Part shown: positions 53,052 through 62,140 of the stretch, piece by piece
Layout: every line of letters starts with the position of its first letter
Numbering within the stretch: position 1 is the stretch's first letter
DNA from: Bacteroidales bacterium UBA5072
Lineage (GTDB): Bacteria; Bacteroidota; Bacteroidia; Bacteroidales; UBA10428
Direction: 5' to 3'
Length of the DNA: 63,517 bases
Assembly (NCBI GenBank): GCA_002415855.1
Contig: DIAS01000053.1
Span: forward strand, 531-64,047
Position numbers and translations under genes: made by a program
Notes under the pieces: model-generated
What the model saw: the letters and a program-made list of their open reading frames with translations, nothing else
The model's database searches: none
Told to the model about the DNA's origin: nothing

Positions 53052-54209
53052 TCAATAATTAAAATCGATCTGAAGGTTGGTTACTTCCACGGGATTATAA
53101 GGCATTAGCGCTTCAATCCTTGTTTCAAGCTCCGAATAATTGCCATTTGGTGCTGCTCCACCAGTGACAAATCCATGAGAGTCGAAATACCCGGGTGCAT
53201 CTGCATTTTTCAGATAAGGAGTGATAAAGTCAGAAATCTCTTCCGGTTGAAGTGTGATGCCAACGGCTGCATAGGCAGCCACTACATAATTGGTCATTTC
53301 ACGGGTGATAACTTTCTTTATGGAATTGTCCTCGAGTATGGCTGATCTGCTGGTCAGGCTGGCGTAACTCCGTGGCAAGCCAACTTCGGCAACAGCCACA
53401 TCGGTAATTTCATTTCCCGAGGCAACAAAAGCCCAGTTAAAGCCCCTGGTCTCAGTATCAAGGGGGTTGAAACTTGCATTCGGATGGTTCGAATTGCCGA
53501 TAACATCAATAATGTCCCCTTTCTTACCGACGAACATCTTCATGGTTTCCAGGGCATAGGTCTGTGATGCATTTAGGGGCAGGCCGGCTATCTCCACAAT
53601 CATATAGGCCTCGTAATCGTTCATCCCTTTTTCGGAGTATTCAATGCTCGCCATGGCAGCAGGAGCATTTGCATGTGTCTTCCGGTCGAGATTAAAAGGT
53701 TTGTAAATGGCAATGCCTTCAACAGGATTTTGGTTCCAGAATACCTGCATGCCGATACCCCCGTCAGCATTTCCCTCTGACGCTGCATCGGTTATGGTCA
53801 GTTGGTATGCCCAATGGCGTCCTTTAAAATCCACCTCCGATACAACTTCCAGATTCTTTATCCGGTCGTCATCCTCACTGGTATAACTTAGGCTGATAAC
53901 ATTTTCGATGTTGAAAGTGCTGATCGCCCAGATGGTTGCCTCCACGATATCAGCTGCCACTTCGCCAACGGCAATGTAAGCATTAAGGTACCAATAAACA
54001 TGATTGCCGTTGATCGTGTCGATTGCCGTACTTTTTAAGGCGGTTGATTTCAGGTTGTTACTCAGCGAACTGGGAATATCCACCTTAAAATTTTCCGGGA
54101 GGATCCCGTAATCCTTTTCATTGCGATTAAACAGATCATTTTCACAGGATGAAAATGAAAGTAAGGCTGCAAGGGCCATAATACCGATTAAAAAATTTCT
54201 TGTTTTCAT
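53052..54209 (-). CDS. Lipoprotein of unknown function
   Basis: 385 residues. The signal sequence ends in a lipobox (LLSFSSCEND, Cys about 22), so it is lipidated and likely on the outer membrane. The rest is beta-rich with no recognised enzyme motif. Repeated Asn/Asp and Gly-rich turns resemble surface lipoproteins found at the end of TonB-receptor operons. Last gene of the surface-signalling operon, 78 nt after the DUF4249 gene, closed by a terminator. Could bind the ligand taken up by the TonB receptor; function not known. Confidence 0.7.
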   Translation of the reverse strand: MKTRNFLIGIMALAALLSFSSCENDLFNRNEKDYGILPENFKVDIPSSLSNNLKSTALKSTAIDTINGNHVYWYLNAYIAVGEVAADIVEATIWAISTFNIENVISLSYTSEDDDRIKNLEVVSEVDFKGRHWAYQLTITDAASEGNADGGIGMQVFWNQNPVEGIAIYKPFNLDRKTHANAPAAMASIEYSEKGMNDYEAYMIVEIAGLPLNASQTYALETMKMFVGKKGDIIDVIGNSNHPNASFNPLDTETRGFNWAFVASGNEITDVAVAEVGLPRSYASLTSRSAILEDNSIKKVITREMTNYVVAAYAAVGITLQPEEISDFITPYLKNADAPGYFDSHGFVTGGAAPNGNYSELETRIEALMPYNPVEVTNLQIDFNY

Positions 54210-54287
54210 GATAGTAACTTTTTTTTGTTAACTGGTTTCATGAATACCACACAAGAAATCGCAATTACCCTGATGCTTTACTAAAAG

Positions 54288-55091
54288 TTATTGGAAATTT
54301 GTTGTATCAGTGACTACCGCACAGGCTGCAAACCATCCGCGCACCCCGTGTTGAAAATTGGTAGGCACGTTACCCTGTTCAACATCAAAAAGTCCCCCCC
54401 GCCATTCGGTTTCCAGAAGCAATGACCTTACGAACCGCTGATGATCATCATTCAGGGAGTACTTTTTGCGGATGATTTGCGTACCGTGCGGAAAAAGGAT
54501 GATCTGTTTATCCGGAGGAAACTGCTTGCCGATATCAATGTTATCCAGACTATAGAATACCTCGGCAGCTTCATTGCTTCCATACTTTTCACAATACAGG
54601 GGATCACCTGACCAATCGTAATGTACCTCGGTCATGGAAGCTGGTGAGCTTTCATGGTACGTTAACCTGAAATAATCGTCGGAAGGTGTGATTTCAATGA
54701 CATCAAGCGGAGCTACACCAATCATGGAGGCATAAGCTGTATCCGCATGATCTCCATAGCTTAAAGTAAGCCGGTAGTTTTTCCCTGCAGACGCCATAAA
54801 GGGATTTACAGAAACGTAATGTCCCGGTTGATTTAAGTCTTCCGAAAAGGTAAAGGTGTTGTTGCCGTCACTTAACTCTGCCGTAACGCCCGAAAAGCCC
54901 TCCGGTGTATGGTTTGGATGTCCCGATGACCAATACAGCAGCAACTCTTGATATTTCAATTCATTGGTGATAATACAATCGGCAACAATGAATTCATCTC
55001 CGGTTTGCAGGTTCCAGTCAGTTTCTGCCTCGCAGGATAAGGCAAGCATGGGAAGTGCCAGACGAAGCAGGTTGTAAAGAAGTTCTTTCAT
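54288..55091 (-). CDS. DUF4249 family lipoprotein
   Basis: 267 residues. Lipobox ALSCEAETD (Cys about 20), then a beta-sandwich pattern with the DUF4249 features: a domain starting VADCIITNEL and Ig-like strands. DUF4249 proteins are typically encoded next to TonB-dependent receptors and are thought to act as outer-membrane partners. Here the gene starts 2 nt after the receptor's stop, so they are expressed together. Confidence 0.85.
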   Translation of the reverse strand: MKELLYNLLRLALPMLALSCEAETDWNLQTGDEFIVADCIITNELKYQELLLYWSSGHPNHTPEGFSGVTAELSDGNNTFTFSEDLNQPGHYVSVNPFMASAGKNYRLTLSYGDHADTAYASMIGVAPLDVIEITPSDDYFRLTYHESSPASMTEVHYDWSGDPLYCEKYGSNEAAEVFYSLDNIDIGKQFPPDKQIILFPHGTQIIRKKYSLNDDHQRFVRSLLLETEWRGGLFDVEQGNVPTNFQHGVRGWFAACAVVTDTTNFQ

Positions 55092-55093
55092 GT

Positions 55094-57760
55094 TCAGAAT
55101 TTTAGGCTATAGGTAAAAGACGGTATTAATGAGTAAATATACCGGTATGTTGTTAATTGTTCCTGCCTGCTTAATTTATCAGACGGTATGTAAAACTTGC
55201 CATCCTCTTCCTCAATTTTACTGAAATTCAAAAAAGCATAATTGCGTGTATTGAAGAAATTATATATCGTAAATGTCAGGTAATGTTCAAATGTCCTGTC
55301 TGTTTTATTCAGACGCCAGACTGATCCAATATCCATTCGTTTGTAACCGGGCAACCGGTCGTTGTTCTGTTGTGAGTAAGCCGGAACCTGACTGCCGCGA
55401 TAATAATAGAAAGCTGTGGGAGATGAGATTGTCATGCCGGAAGTATAGATGACATTCATATTCAGGGCCCACCTGGGCCTGACCTTATAATCGAGTGAAA
55501 GGGAAAAATCTATGGGTTTATCCTGGTGCGCGGGATACCACTGGTCATTATTCAGGGTATTGATATGCAGAAAACTGCGGGTACTGGCATATCCTATCTG
55601 TCCTGTCAGCCTTCCCTGCGTTTTTTTCAGCATGATCTCAAAACCATATGCATATCCTTCTCCCTGTCTTAACTCTCCTTCGAGGTAAGGGTTAAGTAGC
55701 ATTTCAGCATGGTAGCTGTATCCAAGTTGGTTATGCATGGATTTGTAGTAAATATCAGCGTTCAGATCGACGGCACACCCGGACCAGGATTTCATGAACC
55801 CAACATCATAGATATCAGCATACTGCGGCTTGATATTGGACCCCGAAGGCAACCATACTTCCAGTGAATTGAACGGACTGATGCTGTTGTTGATCTGGTT
55901 GATATGCTGAATGGTACGGTTATAGGATACCTTGACCGAGGCTGATTTTCCCGTTTTAAATGACACTGAAACACGCGGTTCCAGGTAATTCCGCGTATAA
56001 TACCTTGTTCCTTTGTCATATTTTTCAATTGATACAGGGATGTATTTACTGTCATAAGAGATGCTGAAAGCTTCTCCATAATTACTCCAGTTTGAAAGCC
56101 TGAAGCCGAGGTTGATCTTCATCCATTTGGCAGGTTCAAACTCATCGCCGGCATAGAGAACAATCTCGCCGGAATTGACTTGTGATACCCGCATGGTATC
56201 CAATAGTGCGTTGGATGAGTGATAGTTACCAGGATTAAAGAAGTACCCGCCAAGATTAAATCCGAACTTCAGGTTGTTTGCAGGTGTTATGTACCAGGCA
56301 AACTCTGATTTGAGATTTGTTCCGGTAATGTCAGAATTCCAAAAGAGTTTTTTATCATAATCAGTATACAGTGAATAGTCGTATTTGCTGGCATACCATG
56401 TAGTATTTGAAAATAGCCGGTGGCCGTATACATGTGACCACCGGAGAGTAGCCGCTGTATTCCCCCATTCGAGGCCATTTTTAATATCTCCTGGTTTATT
56501 GATAAAGGCGTCTTTGCTGGCGAACAGGGTAAGGTAAATCCGGTCACGCTGTCCCAGCCTTATGTTAAATTTGGAAGTAAAATCGGCAAAATAGAAATGT
56601 TCAACTGACGGATTCGATGCTTTTACCAGTAACCCGAAGGTGGAAATGCGAAATGCCATAAAGTACGAACTCATTTCTTTCTTGAAGGGACCTTCCACGC
56701 TGAACCTTGTTGATACCGGACTGATGCTGGCACATCCGGAGAATTTCATCATGTTGCCATCACGTGCACGGATATCTATTACGGAGGATAGTCTGCCTCC
56801 ATATTGAACAGGGAAATCAGCACGGTATATTTCGGTATGCTTGATGGCTTCCGGGATGATGGGTGTAAACAATCCGAGCAAATGAGATGGGTTATAGATA
56901 GGAGCTTCATCAAGCAGGATAAGGTTTTGATCCCTGTTACCACCCCTGACCGAGAAGTAGCTTGAGCCGTCACTCTGAAAACTCACTCCCGGCAAATTAT
57001 CAAGCGATTTAAGCATGTCGGTTTCTCCCAGCGCTGCAGGTTGTCTTTGAACAACTGACGGATCCAAATTTGTTTGAGCAGCCAGGGCGTTAAACACCAG
57101 TTGTTCCTGGTTTATCGGATTAATTATGATTTCTCTGAATGTGAAGGGTGTCTGGCTGAGTTGAATGTTCCATCGGGTGCTTTCCGTCAGCATGATTGTT
57201 TTGGTTTGGAAGCCGTAGCCCATACAGGATGTTTGCAATTTACATGTGCCACCGGGAAGGGTAATGGAAAAAAAACCATAATTGTTACTGACTACGCCAA
57301 TTCCAGTTGCTGCATTATATACGGCCGCCCCGATTAAAACTTCATGACTGGCTGAATCGGTAATAATTCCGCTTACAGTGAATGACTCCGGTTTTGCCGG
57401 AACCTGATTGGTTATCTCATCGGGGATGGTCTTTAAGACAATGTAACCATTAACAAGGGTGAACTGAATACCGCACTGCAAAAAAATATCATTCAGTATT
57501 TGTTCCAGCGGCTTATTCTCAGCTGTGTAGGTTATCTTTTGTTTTACCGGTATCAGACTTGGGCTAAAGGAAAACCTGACATGTGCTTTATTTGAAATCT
57601 CTGTCAGTACTTTCTCCAGTGCAACACCTGAATAATGTACTGTTAGTTTCTGCCCCATGTCAGGAGGCTGTGCCCGGGAAACCAGCCCTGTTAAGATCAG
57701 CAGGGCAGGCAATAAGAAACAACCGGTAAAATGAAACCACTTATTGAGCAACTTTAGCAT
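55094..57760 (-). CDS. TonB-dependent receptor with N-terminal STN domain
   Basis: 888 residues. Signal peptide (about 14-31), STN domain (about 36-105, KLTVHYSGVALEKVLTEIS) for signalling to the anti-sigma factor, a CarboxypepD-regulatory-like domain (about 128-205), the plug (LKSLDNLPGVSFQ at about 250) and a C-terminal beta-barrel ending in a Phe (YSLKF). It therefore both imports a ligand and reports its binding. Ligand unknown; no SusD-like gene follows, which argues against a standard glycan Sus pair. Overlaps the FecR gene by 7 nt. Confidence 0.92.
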   Translation of the reverse strand: MLKLLNKWFHFTGCFLLPALLILTGLVSRAQPPDMGQKLTVHYSGVALEKVLTEISNKAHVRFSFSPSLIPVKQKITYTAENKPLEQILNDIFLQCGIQFTLVNGYIVLKTIPDEITNQVPAKPESFTVSGIITDSASHEVLIGAAVYNAATGIGVVSNNYGFFSITLPGGTCKLQTSCMGYGFQTKTIMLTESTRWNIQLSQTPFTFREIIINPINQEQLVFNALAAQTNLDPSVVQRQPAALGETDMLKSLDNLPGVSFQSDGSSYFSVRGGNRDQNLILLDEAPIYNPSHLLGLFTPIIPEAIKHTEIYRADFPVQYGGRLSSVIDIRARDGNMMKFSGCASISPVSTRFSVEGPFKKEMSSYFMAFRISTFGLLVKASNPSVEHFYFADFTSKFNIRLGQRDRIYLTLFASKDAFINKPGDIKNGLEWGNTAATLRWSHVYGHRLFSNTTWYASKYDYSLYTDYDKKLFWNSDITGTNLKSEFAWYITPANNLKFGFNLGGYFFNPGNYHSSNALLDTMRVSQVNSGEIVLYAGDEFEPAKWMKINLGFRLSNWSNYGEAFSISYDSKYIPVSIEKYDKGTRYYTRNYLEPRVSVSFKTGKSASVKVSYNRTIQHINQINNSISPFNSLEVWLPSGSNIKPQYADIYDVGFMKSWSGCAVDLNADIYYKSMHNQLGYSYHAEMLLNPYLEGELRQGEGYAYGFEIMLKKTQGRLTGQIGYASTRSFLHINTLNNDQWYPAHQDKPIDFSLSLDYKVRPRWALNMNVIYTSGMTISSPTAFYYYRGSQVPAYSQQNNDRLPGYKRMDIGSVWRLNKTDRTFEHYLTFTIYNFFNTRNYAFLNFSKIEEEDGKFYIPSDKLSRQEQLTTYRYIYSLIPSFTYSLKF

Positions 57761-58758
57761 CCTTTGCCGCTGATTGTGTATTTTTTGCCTGTTCTGGAAA
57801 CCGTTAAATCCAGTGTGGATTTCAATACGCTGACCACGGAATCCAGTTCCTGGTTTTCAAATCGAACGGTTATGGAACAATCATGAAGTGCCGGATCGAT
57901 ATTTACCGATATATGATAGGTATTGGCTAGAATATCGCCCACTTCAGACAGTGGTGTGTTATTAAAGTCCAGAATTCCAGTCTTCCACGCAAAGTCGTTC
58001 AGGTTCACAGCAGCCTGCATGTCGATTTTCCGGTTCGATTTGTTGTAAGTCCCTGTTTCTCCAGCTGTAAGAACAGCTTCCAGGTCAGGATGGCTGGTTT
58101 CATAAAGGCGTACAGTACCTTTGGTTACCGTAACCCTGATCAAAGGCTTATCGGCATAAGCCTTCACATTAAATTCCGTTCCCGTAACACTTATGCAAGC
58201 CTCACCGGCAGAAACAACAAAAGGCAAATTACTTTTTTTGACCTCGAAATATGCTTCGCCCTTCAGGGAAAGCTGTCTGTGCGAAATGCCAAATCCTTTT
58301 TTGTAGGTGATTCTTGAACCTGCATTCAATGAAACGACTGTACCATCAGGTAGGTAGATGGAGGCATATTCGTTGGCAGGGGCCCTTTTTAAGATTGGGC
58401 CGGTTATTTTCACTCCTGTGAATGTCAATGCGGATACCAGAATAACTGCAGCAGCGATCTGCAGAACTCTTTTCAAATGAATTGTCCTGGTTTGCCTGTG
58501 CGTAATCGCCCTGTCCAGTCTCTGCCATTCTGCCTCAACATCGATATCTCCTGCAGCTGTTGCAGAAGAAGTGATGTCCCATAATCTGGCAAAAGAATCG
58601 AATTCAACCCGGTTATCTGGATCAGCCGAAAGCCATTCGTCAACAATCTTCTGCTCTTCAGGAGTGGCTTCACCGGAGAGGACCTTTGGCACTAGTCCGA
58701 CTGGATCTATATGTTTGTTATCCGTATCCATATCGTTGTTGTTATCATAACCACACAT
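57754..58758 (-). CDS. FecR-family anti-sigma factor
   Basis: 334 residues; an internal ATG at 58731 (MDTDNKHID) is an equally good start. A cytoplasmic anti-sigma part (about 20-90), one membrane helix (about 110-130, VLQIAAAVILVSALTFTGV), then the periplasmic FecR domain (YASIYLPDGTVVSLNAGS onward) and the C-terminal STN-like region. Holds the ECF sigma factor encoded 16 nt upstream until the TonB receptor signals. The three genes form the standard Bacteroidota surface-signalling set. Confidence 0.92.
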   Translation of the reverse strand: MCGYDNNNDMDTDNKHIDPVGLVPKVLSGEATPEEQKIVDEWLSADPDNRVEFDSFARLWDITSSATAAGDIDVEAEWQRLDRAITHRQTRTIHLKRVLQIAAAVILVSALTFTGVKITGPILKRAPANEYASIYLPDGTVVSLNAGSRITYKKGFGISHRQLSLKGEAYFEVKKSNLPFVVSAGEACISVTGTEFNVKAYADKPLIRVTVTKGTVRLYETSHPDLEAVLTAGETGTYNKSNRKIDMQAAVNLNDFAWKTGILDFNNTPLSEVGDILANTYHISVNIDPALHDCSITVRFENQELDSVVSVLKSTLDLTVSRTGKKYTISGKGC

Positions 58759-58774
58759 CAGCGGTGTTTTACCC

Positions 58775-59335
58775 TTACAGGTTGTTCATGTTTTTAAGCA
58801 TCATCAGCATGAGAAAGGCTAAATAATCCTTCAGTTCAATCCTGAGCAAATGCAGGGCTTTTGACATCTGCGTTTCGACCGTCTTTACCGAAATATTGAG
58901 ATGCTCTGCAATCTCCGTGTATTTTTTGCTTTCAAAACGGCTAAGTTCGAATATTTCCCTGCATTTTTCAGGTAACTTCCGCAGCGCTTTTTGAATGTGG
59001 TTTTCCAGTTCCGCTGTTTCTACATTATCGGTGAACACAGATTCATCAACAACAAGATTTTGTGCAGTGGCCTCCCCGTGACTAATGAACTTTTTATGAT
59101 CACGTAAGTAATTCAGGCTCCTGTTATATACGGAAGTGAACAGGTAGGATTTGGCCGGCTTATCCCATTCAAAATCAGAACGGTTCTCCCAGATCCGGAT
59201 AAAAACGCCGTGCACAATTTCTTTGGCTGAGTCGAGATCACCGGTATACTTGCGCGCAAAGTAACACAAACCGGTAAAATGCTCCCGGAAGAGCAGTTCA
59301 AATTTGTGTTTTACTATCAGGTCCTGATGATCCAC
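58775..59335 (-). CDS. ECF RNA polymerase sigma factor
   Basis: 186 residues. Region 2 (FTGLCYFARKYTGDLDSAKEIVHGVF) and region 4 with an HTH (YTEIAEHLNISVKTVETQMS) are clear; no region 1 or 3. GTG start at 59335; no better in-frame ATG is close. Activates genes for the receptor operon when FecR releases it. The hybrid histidine kinase stop is only 11 nt upstream of its start, so both systems share a transcript. Confidence 0.94.
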   Translation of the reverse strand: MDHQDLIVKHKFELLFREHFTGLCYFARKYTGDLDSAKEIVHGVFIRIWENRSDFEWDKPAKSYLFTSVYNRSLNYLRDHKKFISHGEATAQNLVVDESVFTDNVETAELENHIQKALRKLPEKCREIFELSRFESKKYTEIAEHLNISVKTVETQMSKALHLLRIELKDYLAFLMLMMLKNMNNL

Positions 59336-59346
59336 ATTCTTTTCTG

Positions 59347-61671
59347 TTAATGCTTTCCATCATGATTTCCGTACTTTTCGATCAATGCAAGCAACTCACC
59401 TCTTTTTATGGGTTTGGTAATATAATCATCACAGCCGGCCTCGAAGGCTTTCACCCTGTCTTCGTTCATGGCATAAGCCGTTTGAGCGATAACCGGTAGA
59501 TCCGGAAACTGCTGTTTAATCTTGCGTGTAGCTTCATAGCCATTCATGAATGGTAACTTAATGTCCATTAATACCATATGGATTTCGGGATTCTTTTTGC
59601 ATAATTCAACAGCTTCAATCCCGTTACTGGCCCTGATAAGATTTACCCTGCTTTTAGAGAGAACAGTTTCAAGGTACAGGTAATTCACGTTATCATCTTC
59701 AGCAACCAGGATTACAATTCCCTGGGCATCAATGTTTAATATGGTCTTTTCCAACCTGGATTTGTCCTTCGACTTAACCTGCGCAGTATTGTAAGGAATG
59801 GTGAAATAGAAAACAGAGCCTTTTCCCGGCTCTGATTTTAGCCACATTTTGCCTCCTAGCAATTCAACAAGTCTTGTTGAAATGGAAAGTCCAAGCCCGG
59901 CCCCGCCAAATTGGCGGGCAATATCATTCTGCGCCTGTCTGAAAGGTTCAAAAATCTTTTCCTGCATATCTTCCGGGATGCCAATGCCGGTATCTTCGAC
60001 AAAAAACTGAAGGAATCCCTCGATCTTCGTATAACCAAACCTGATATGACCATCACGTGTAAACTTAAGTGCATTGTTCAGCAAATTGGTCAGTACCTGC
60101 CTGAGCCTGGTCTTATCCGTTGAGATTGTACTTTGCAGGTTGTTCAAGGGTTTCACGGCATGCAAAGTGATGTTCCTGCTTCCGGTTTGCGGTTCAAAAA
60201 ATGCAAATAGTATATTAATCAGGTCATTGACAACCAAATCCTCATATAAAAGAGTTACTTTGCCGGTTTCAATGCGCGACAGATCAAGGATGTCATTTAC
60301 GAGTGCCAGCAACTGTTTGCTGCTGTCGATGATGATTCCTGCATAGTATTTCCGCTTTTCCTGTGCAAGATCAACATCCATCAGCAGCTCAGAGAATCCG
60401 ATAATGCCATTCATGGGTGTTCTTATCTCATGACTCATGTTAGCCAGAAACGCCGATTTAAGCCGGTAACTCTCTTCAGCGTTCAGCTTGGCTTCTTTAA
60501 GCTCCTCATTTATTTGCTGAATGTTTTCGATACTTTTTATGAGCTCTTCATTTTGAGCAAGATACTCCTCATTTAAGGCCAGGTTCTCTTCCATTTGAGA
60601 TTTCAGCTTAAATTCGATATTCTTCTGCCGGCTGATATCAATAATGGTCCCGGTCATCCGGAGAGGATTTCCGCCGGTGTCCCTCTCAACCACCATTCCC
60701 CTGACAATGATCCATATCCAGTTACCTGATTTATGCTTCATCCTGATCTGGCATTCATAAGAGTCAGTTTTACCCTGCAGGTGCAACTCAAGAAGCTCAT
60801 TTGATTCTATCACATCTTCCGGGTGCTTGAGCTTTTCCCATGCCATAATACTCAGCGGTTCAAGTTCAAACGGATCATAGCCGATCATATCTGCCCAGCG
60901 GTCGTTTATAACGATCTTTCCTGTTTTGAGATGCCAGTCCCAAAGTCCCGCATTTGATCCAGCCAATGCAAGATTCAGCCTTTCCTCACTTTCCTTGAGC
61001 CTTTCTTCCTGCAGGTAATTTTCGGTTTTATCACTGAATACAAGGACAACACCCATGATTTCCTCAGTGTTTGAATAGATGGGTGCAGCGCTGTCGGTAA
61101 TATGGTACTCCTTTCCGTCCCTCGCGATTAGTAAGGTATTATTACTCAGACTGATGACTTTTCCGGTTTCCAACACAGTTTCAACCGGGTTGGTGATTTT
61201 CTGACGGGTTTCTGCATGGACGATCCACAGAACATCCTCGAGTTTTCTTCCTTTAATCTCGCTGAATTGCCATCCCGTAAGGGATTCTGCAACCGGATTC
61301 ATCCTGGTTACCCGGCCAAACAAATCTGTTGCAATTACCCCATCTCCGATGGAATTAAGTGTAATGCGCAGGTTTTCCTTATTGGTACGCAAATCGTAAT
61401 TAACACTTTGCTGTATATGATAATAGATCAGGAAGGCCCACATCATCGGCAATAATGCTCCGGTCATGTCTTCAAATGAATCGAGCGAGTGTGTTAGACC
61501 GAGCCACTCAATCAGCAGAAAACCAAAATACACCGCTGTCACAATTGAAAGTGCGATTACCAGCAACCGGATATCAAAAGCAACTGTCCGTTTCCTGTAA
61601 AATGCAATGAAGAATATCACGGCCAGTGTAATCACCAACGAGACTGAATCGAGGACTGCAATGATGTTCAT
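59347..61671 (-). CDS. Hybrid sensor histidine kinase (PAS-PAS-HisKA-HATPase-REC)
   Basis: 774 residues. Three predicted membrane helices (about 5-25, 35-57, 69-86), PAS 1 (about 100-225), PAS 2 with PAC (about 230-350), a coiled-coil (about 355-405), HisKA with the phospho-accepting His in NMSHEIRTPMNG, HATPase (N box DKTRLRQVLTNLLNN, G boxes DTGIGIPE and GGAGLGLS) and a C-terminal receiver (phospho-Asp in MVLMDIKLP). No DNA-binding output domain is attached or adjacent, so phosphate must go to a separate Hpt/regulator. Overlaps the small membrane gene by 4 nt. Confidence 0.95.
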   Translation of the reverse strand: MNIIAVLDSVSLVITLAVIFFIAFYRKRTVAFDIRLLVIALSIVTAVYFGFLLIEWLGLTHSLDSFEDMTGALLPMMWAFLIYYHIQQSVNYDLRTNKENLRITLNSIGDGVIATDLFGRVTRMNPVAESLTGWQFSEIKGRKLEDVLWIVHAETRQKITNPVETVLETGKVISLSNNTLLIARDGKEYHITDSAAPIYSNTEEIMGVVLVFSDKTENYLQEERLKESEERLNLALAGSNAGLWDWHLKTGKIVINDRWADMIGYDPFELEPLSIMAWEKLKHPEDVIESNELLELHLQGKTDSYECQIRMKHKSGNWIWIIVRGMVVERDTGGNPLRMTGTIIDISRQKNIEFKLKSQMEENLALNEEYLAQNEELIKSIENIQQINEELKEAKLNAEESYRLKSAFLANMSHEIRTPMNGIIGFSELLMDVDLAQEKRKYYAGIIIDSSKQLLALVNDILDLSRIETGKVTLLYEDLVVNDLINILFAFFEPQTGSRNITLHAVKPLNNLQSTISTDKTRLRQVLTNLLNNALKFTRDGHIRFGYTKIEGFLQFFVEDTGIGIPEDMQEKIFEPFRQAQNDIARQFGGAGLGLSISTRLVELLGGKMWLKSEPGKGSVFYFTIPYNTAQVKSKDKSRLEKTILNIDAQGIVILVAEDDNVNYLYLETVLSKSRVNLIRASNGIEAVELCKKNPEIHMVLMDIKLPFMNGYEATRKIKQQFPDLPVIAQTAYAMNEDRVKAFEAGCDDYITKPIKRGELLALIEKYGNHDGKH

Positions 61672-61979
61672 AACTTGTCCTCCAGGCGGCTTTTATGAAA
61701 TGATTTCCAAATCCATACCGCAAATACAGCAGCACTGAATGCGTAACCCAAATGCTCGAGAAAATTAAACCACGATTCCAGCAGAAAACCTTCCAGAATG
61801 GTGAGAAGCCAGCTGGTGAGTAGAAAGCAATAACTTGCGAAAAGAATTTTCCATGCCTTAATGCGCCTTACATGTGCCCTGTTAAGTATAATAAAGACAA
61901 AAATACCGGCACCAAGCAGGAACATTATAACCTCATTTTCATACAACATCACCCGAACATTTTGCATTACTTCCACCAT
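61668..61979 (-). CDS. Small membrane protein
   Basis: 103 residues with three hydrophobic helices (about 14-32, 42-62, 72-92) separated by short basic loops (RAHVRRIKAWK). No named family recognised. It starts the operon and its stop overlaps the kinase start (4 nt). The spacing of helices is similar to the three helices at the kinase N terminus, so it might pair with it as a membrane partner. Function unknown. Confidence 0.7.
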   Translation of the reverse strand: MVEVMQNVRVMLYENEVIMFLLGAGIFVFIILNRAHVRRIKAWKILFASYCFLLTSWLLTILEGFLLESWFNFLEHLGYAFSAAVFAVWIWKSFHKSRLEDKL

Positions 61980-62114
61980 AAAGATATAAACCTTTATTAA
62001 TTTTTATAGGGTAGTTCATTTATTTCTGGCAAAAGAGTATTCAAGAATTGATCATTGCAGAATCACCTGGAAGCGCAGGATTTCATGAATGCATGATAAT
62101 GTCCCTGAATATCC

Positions 62115-62122
62115 TACTTTTG
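62115..62122 (+). promoter_or_regulatory. -7 element of the AddB-like gene
   Basis: TACTTTTG is an exact match to TAnnTTTG and lies 18 nt before the ATG at 62141. The -33 region is weak. Confidence 0.5.
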
Positions 62123-62140
62123 TATACATTTCATGCTTAC

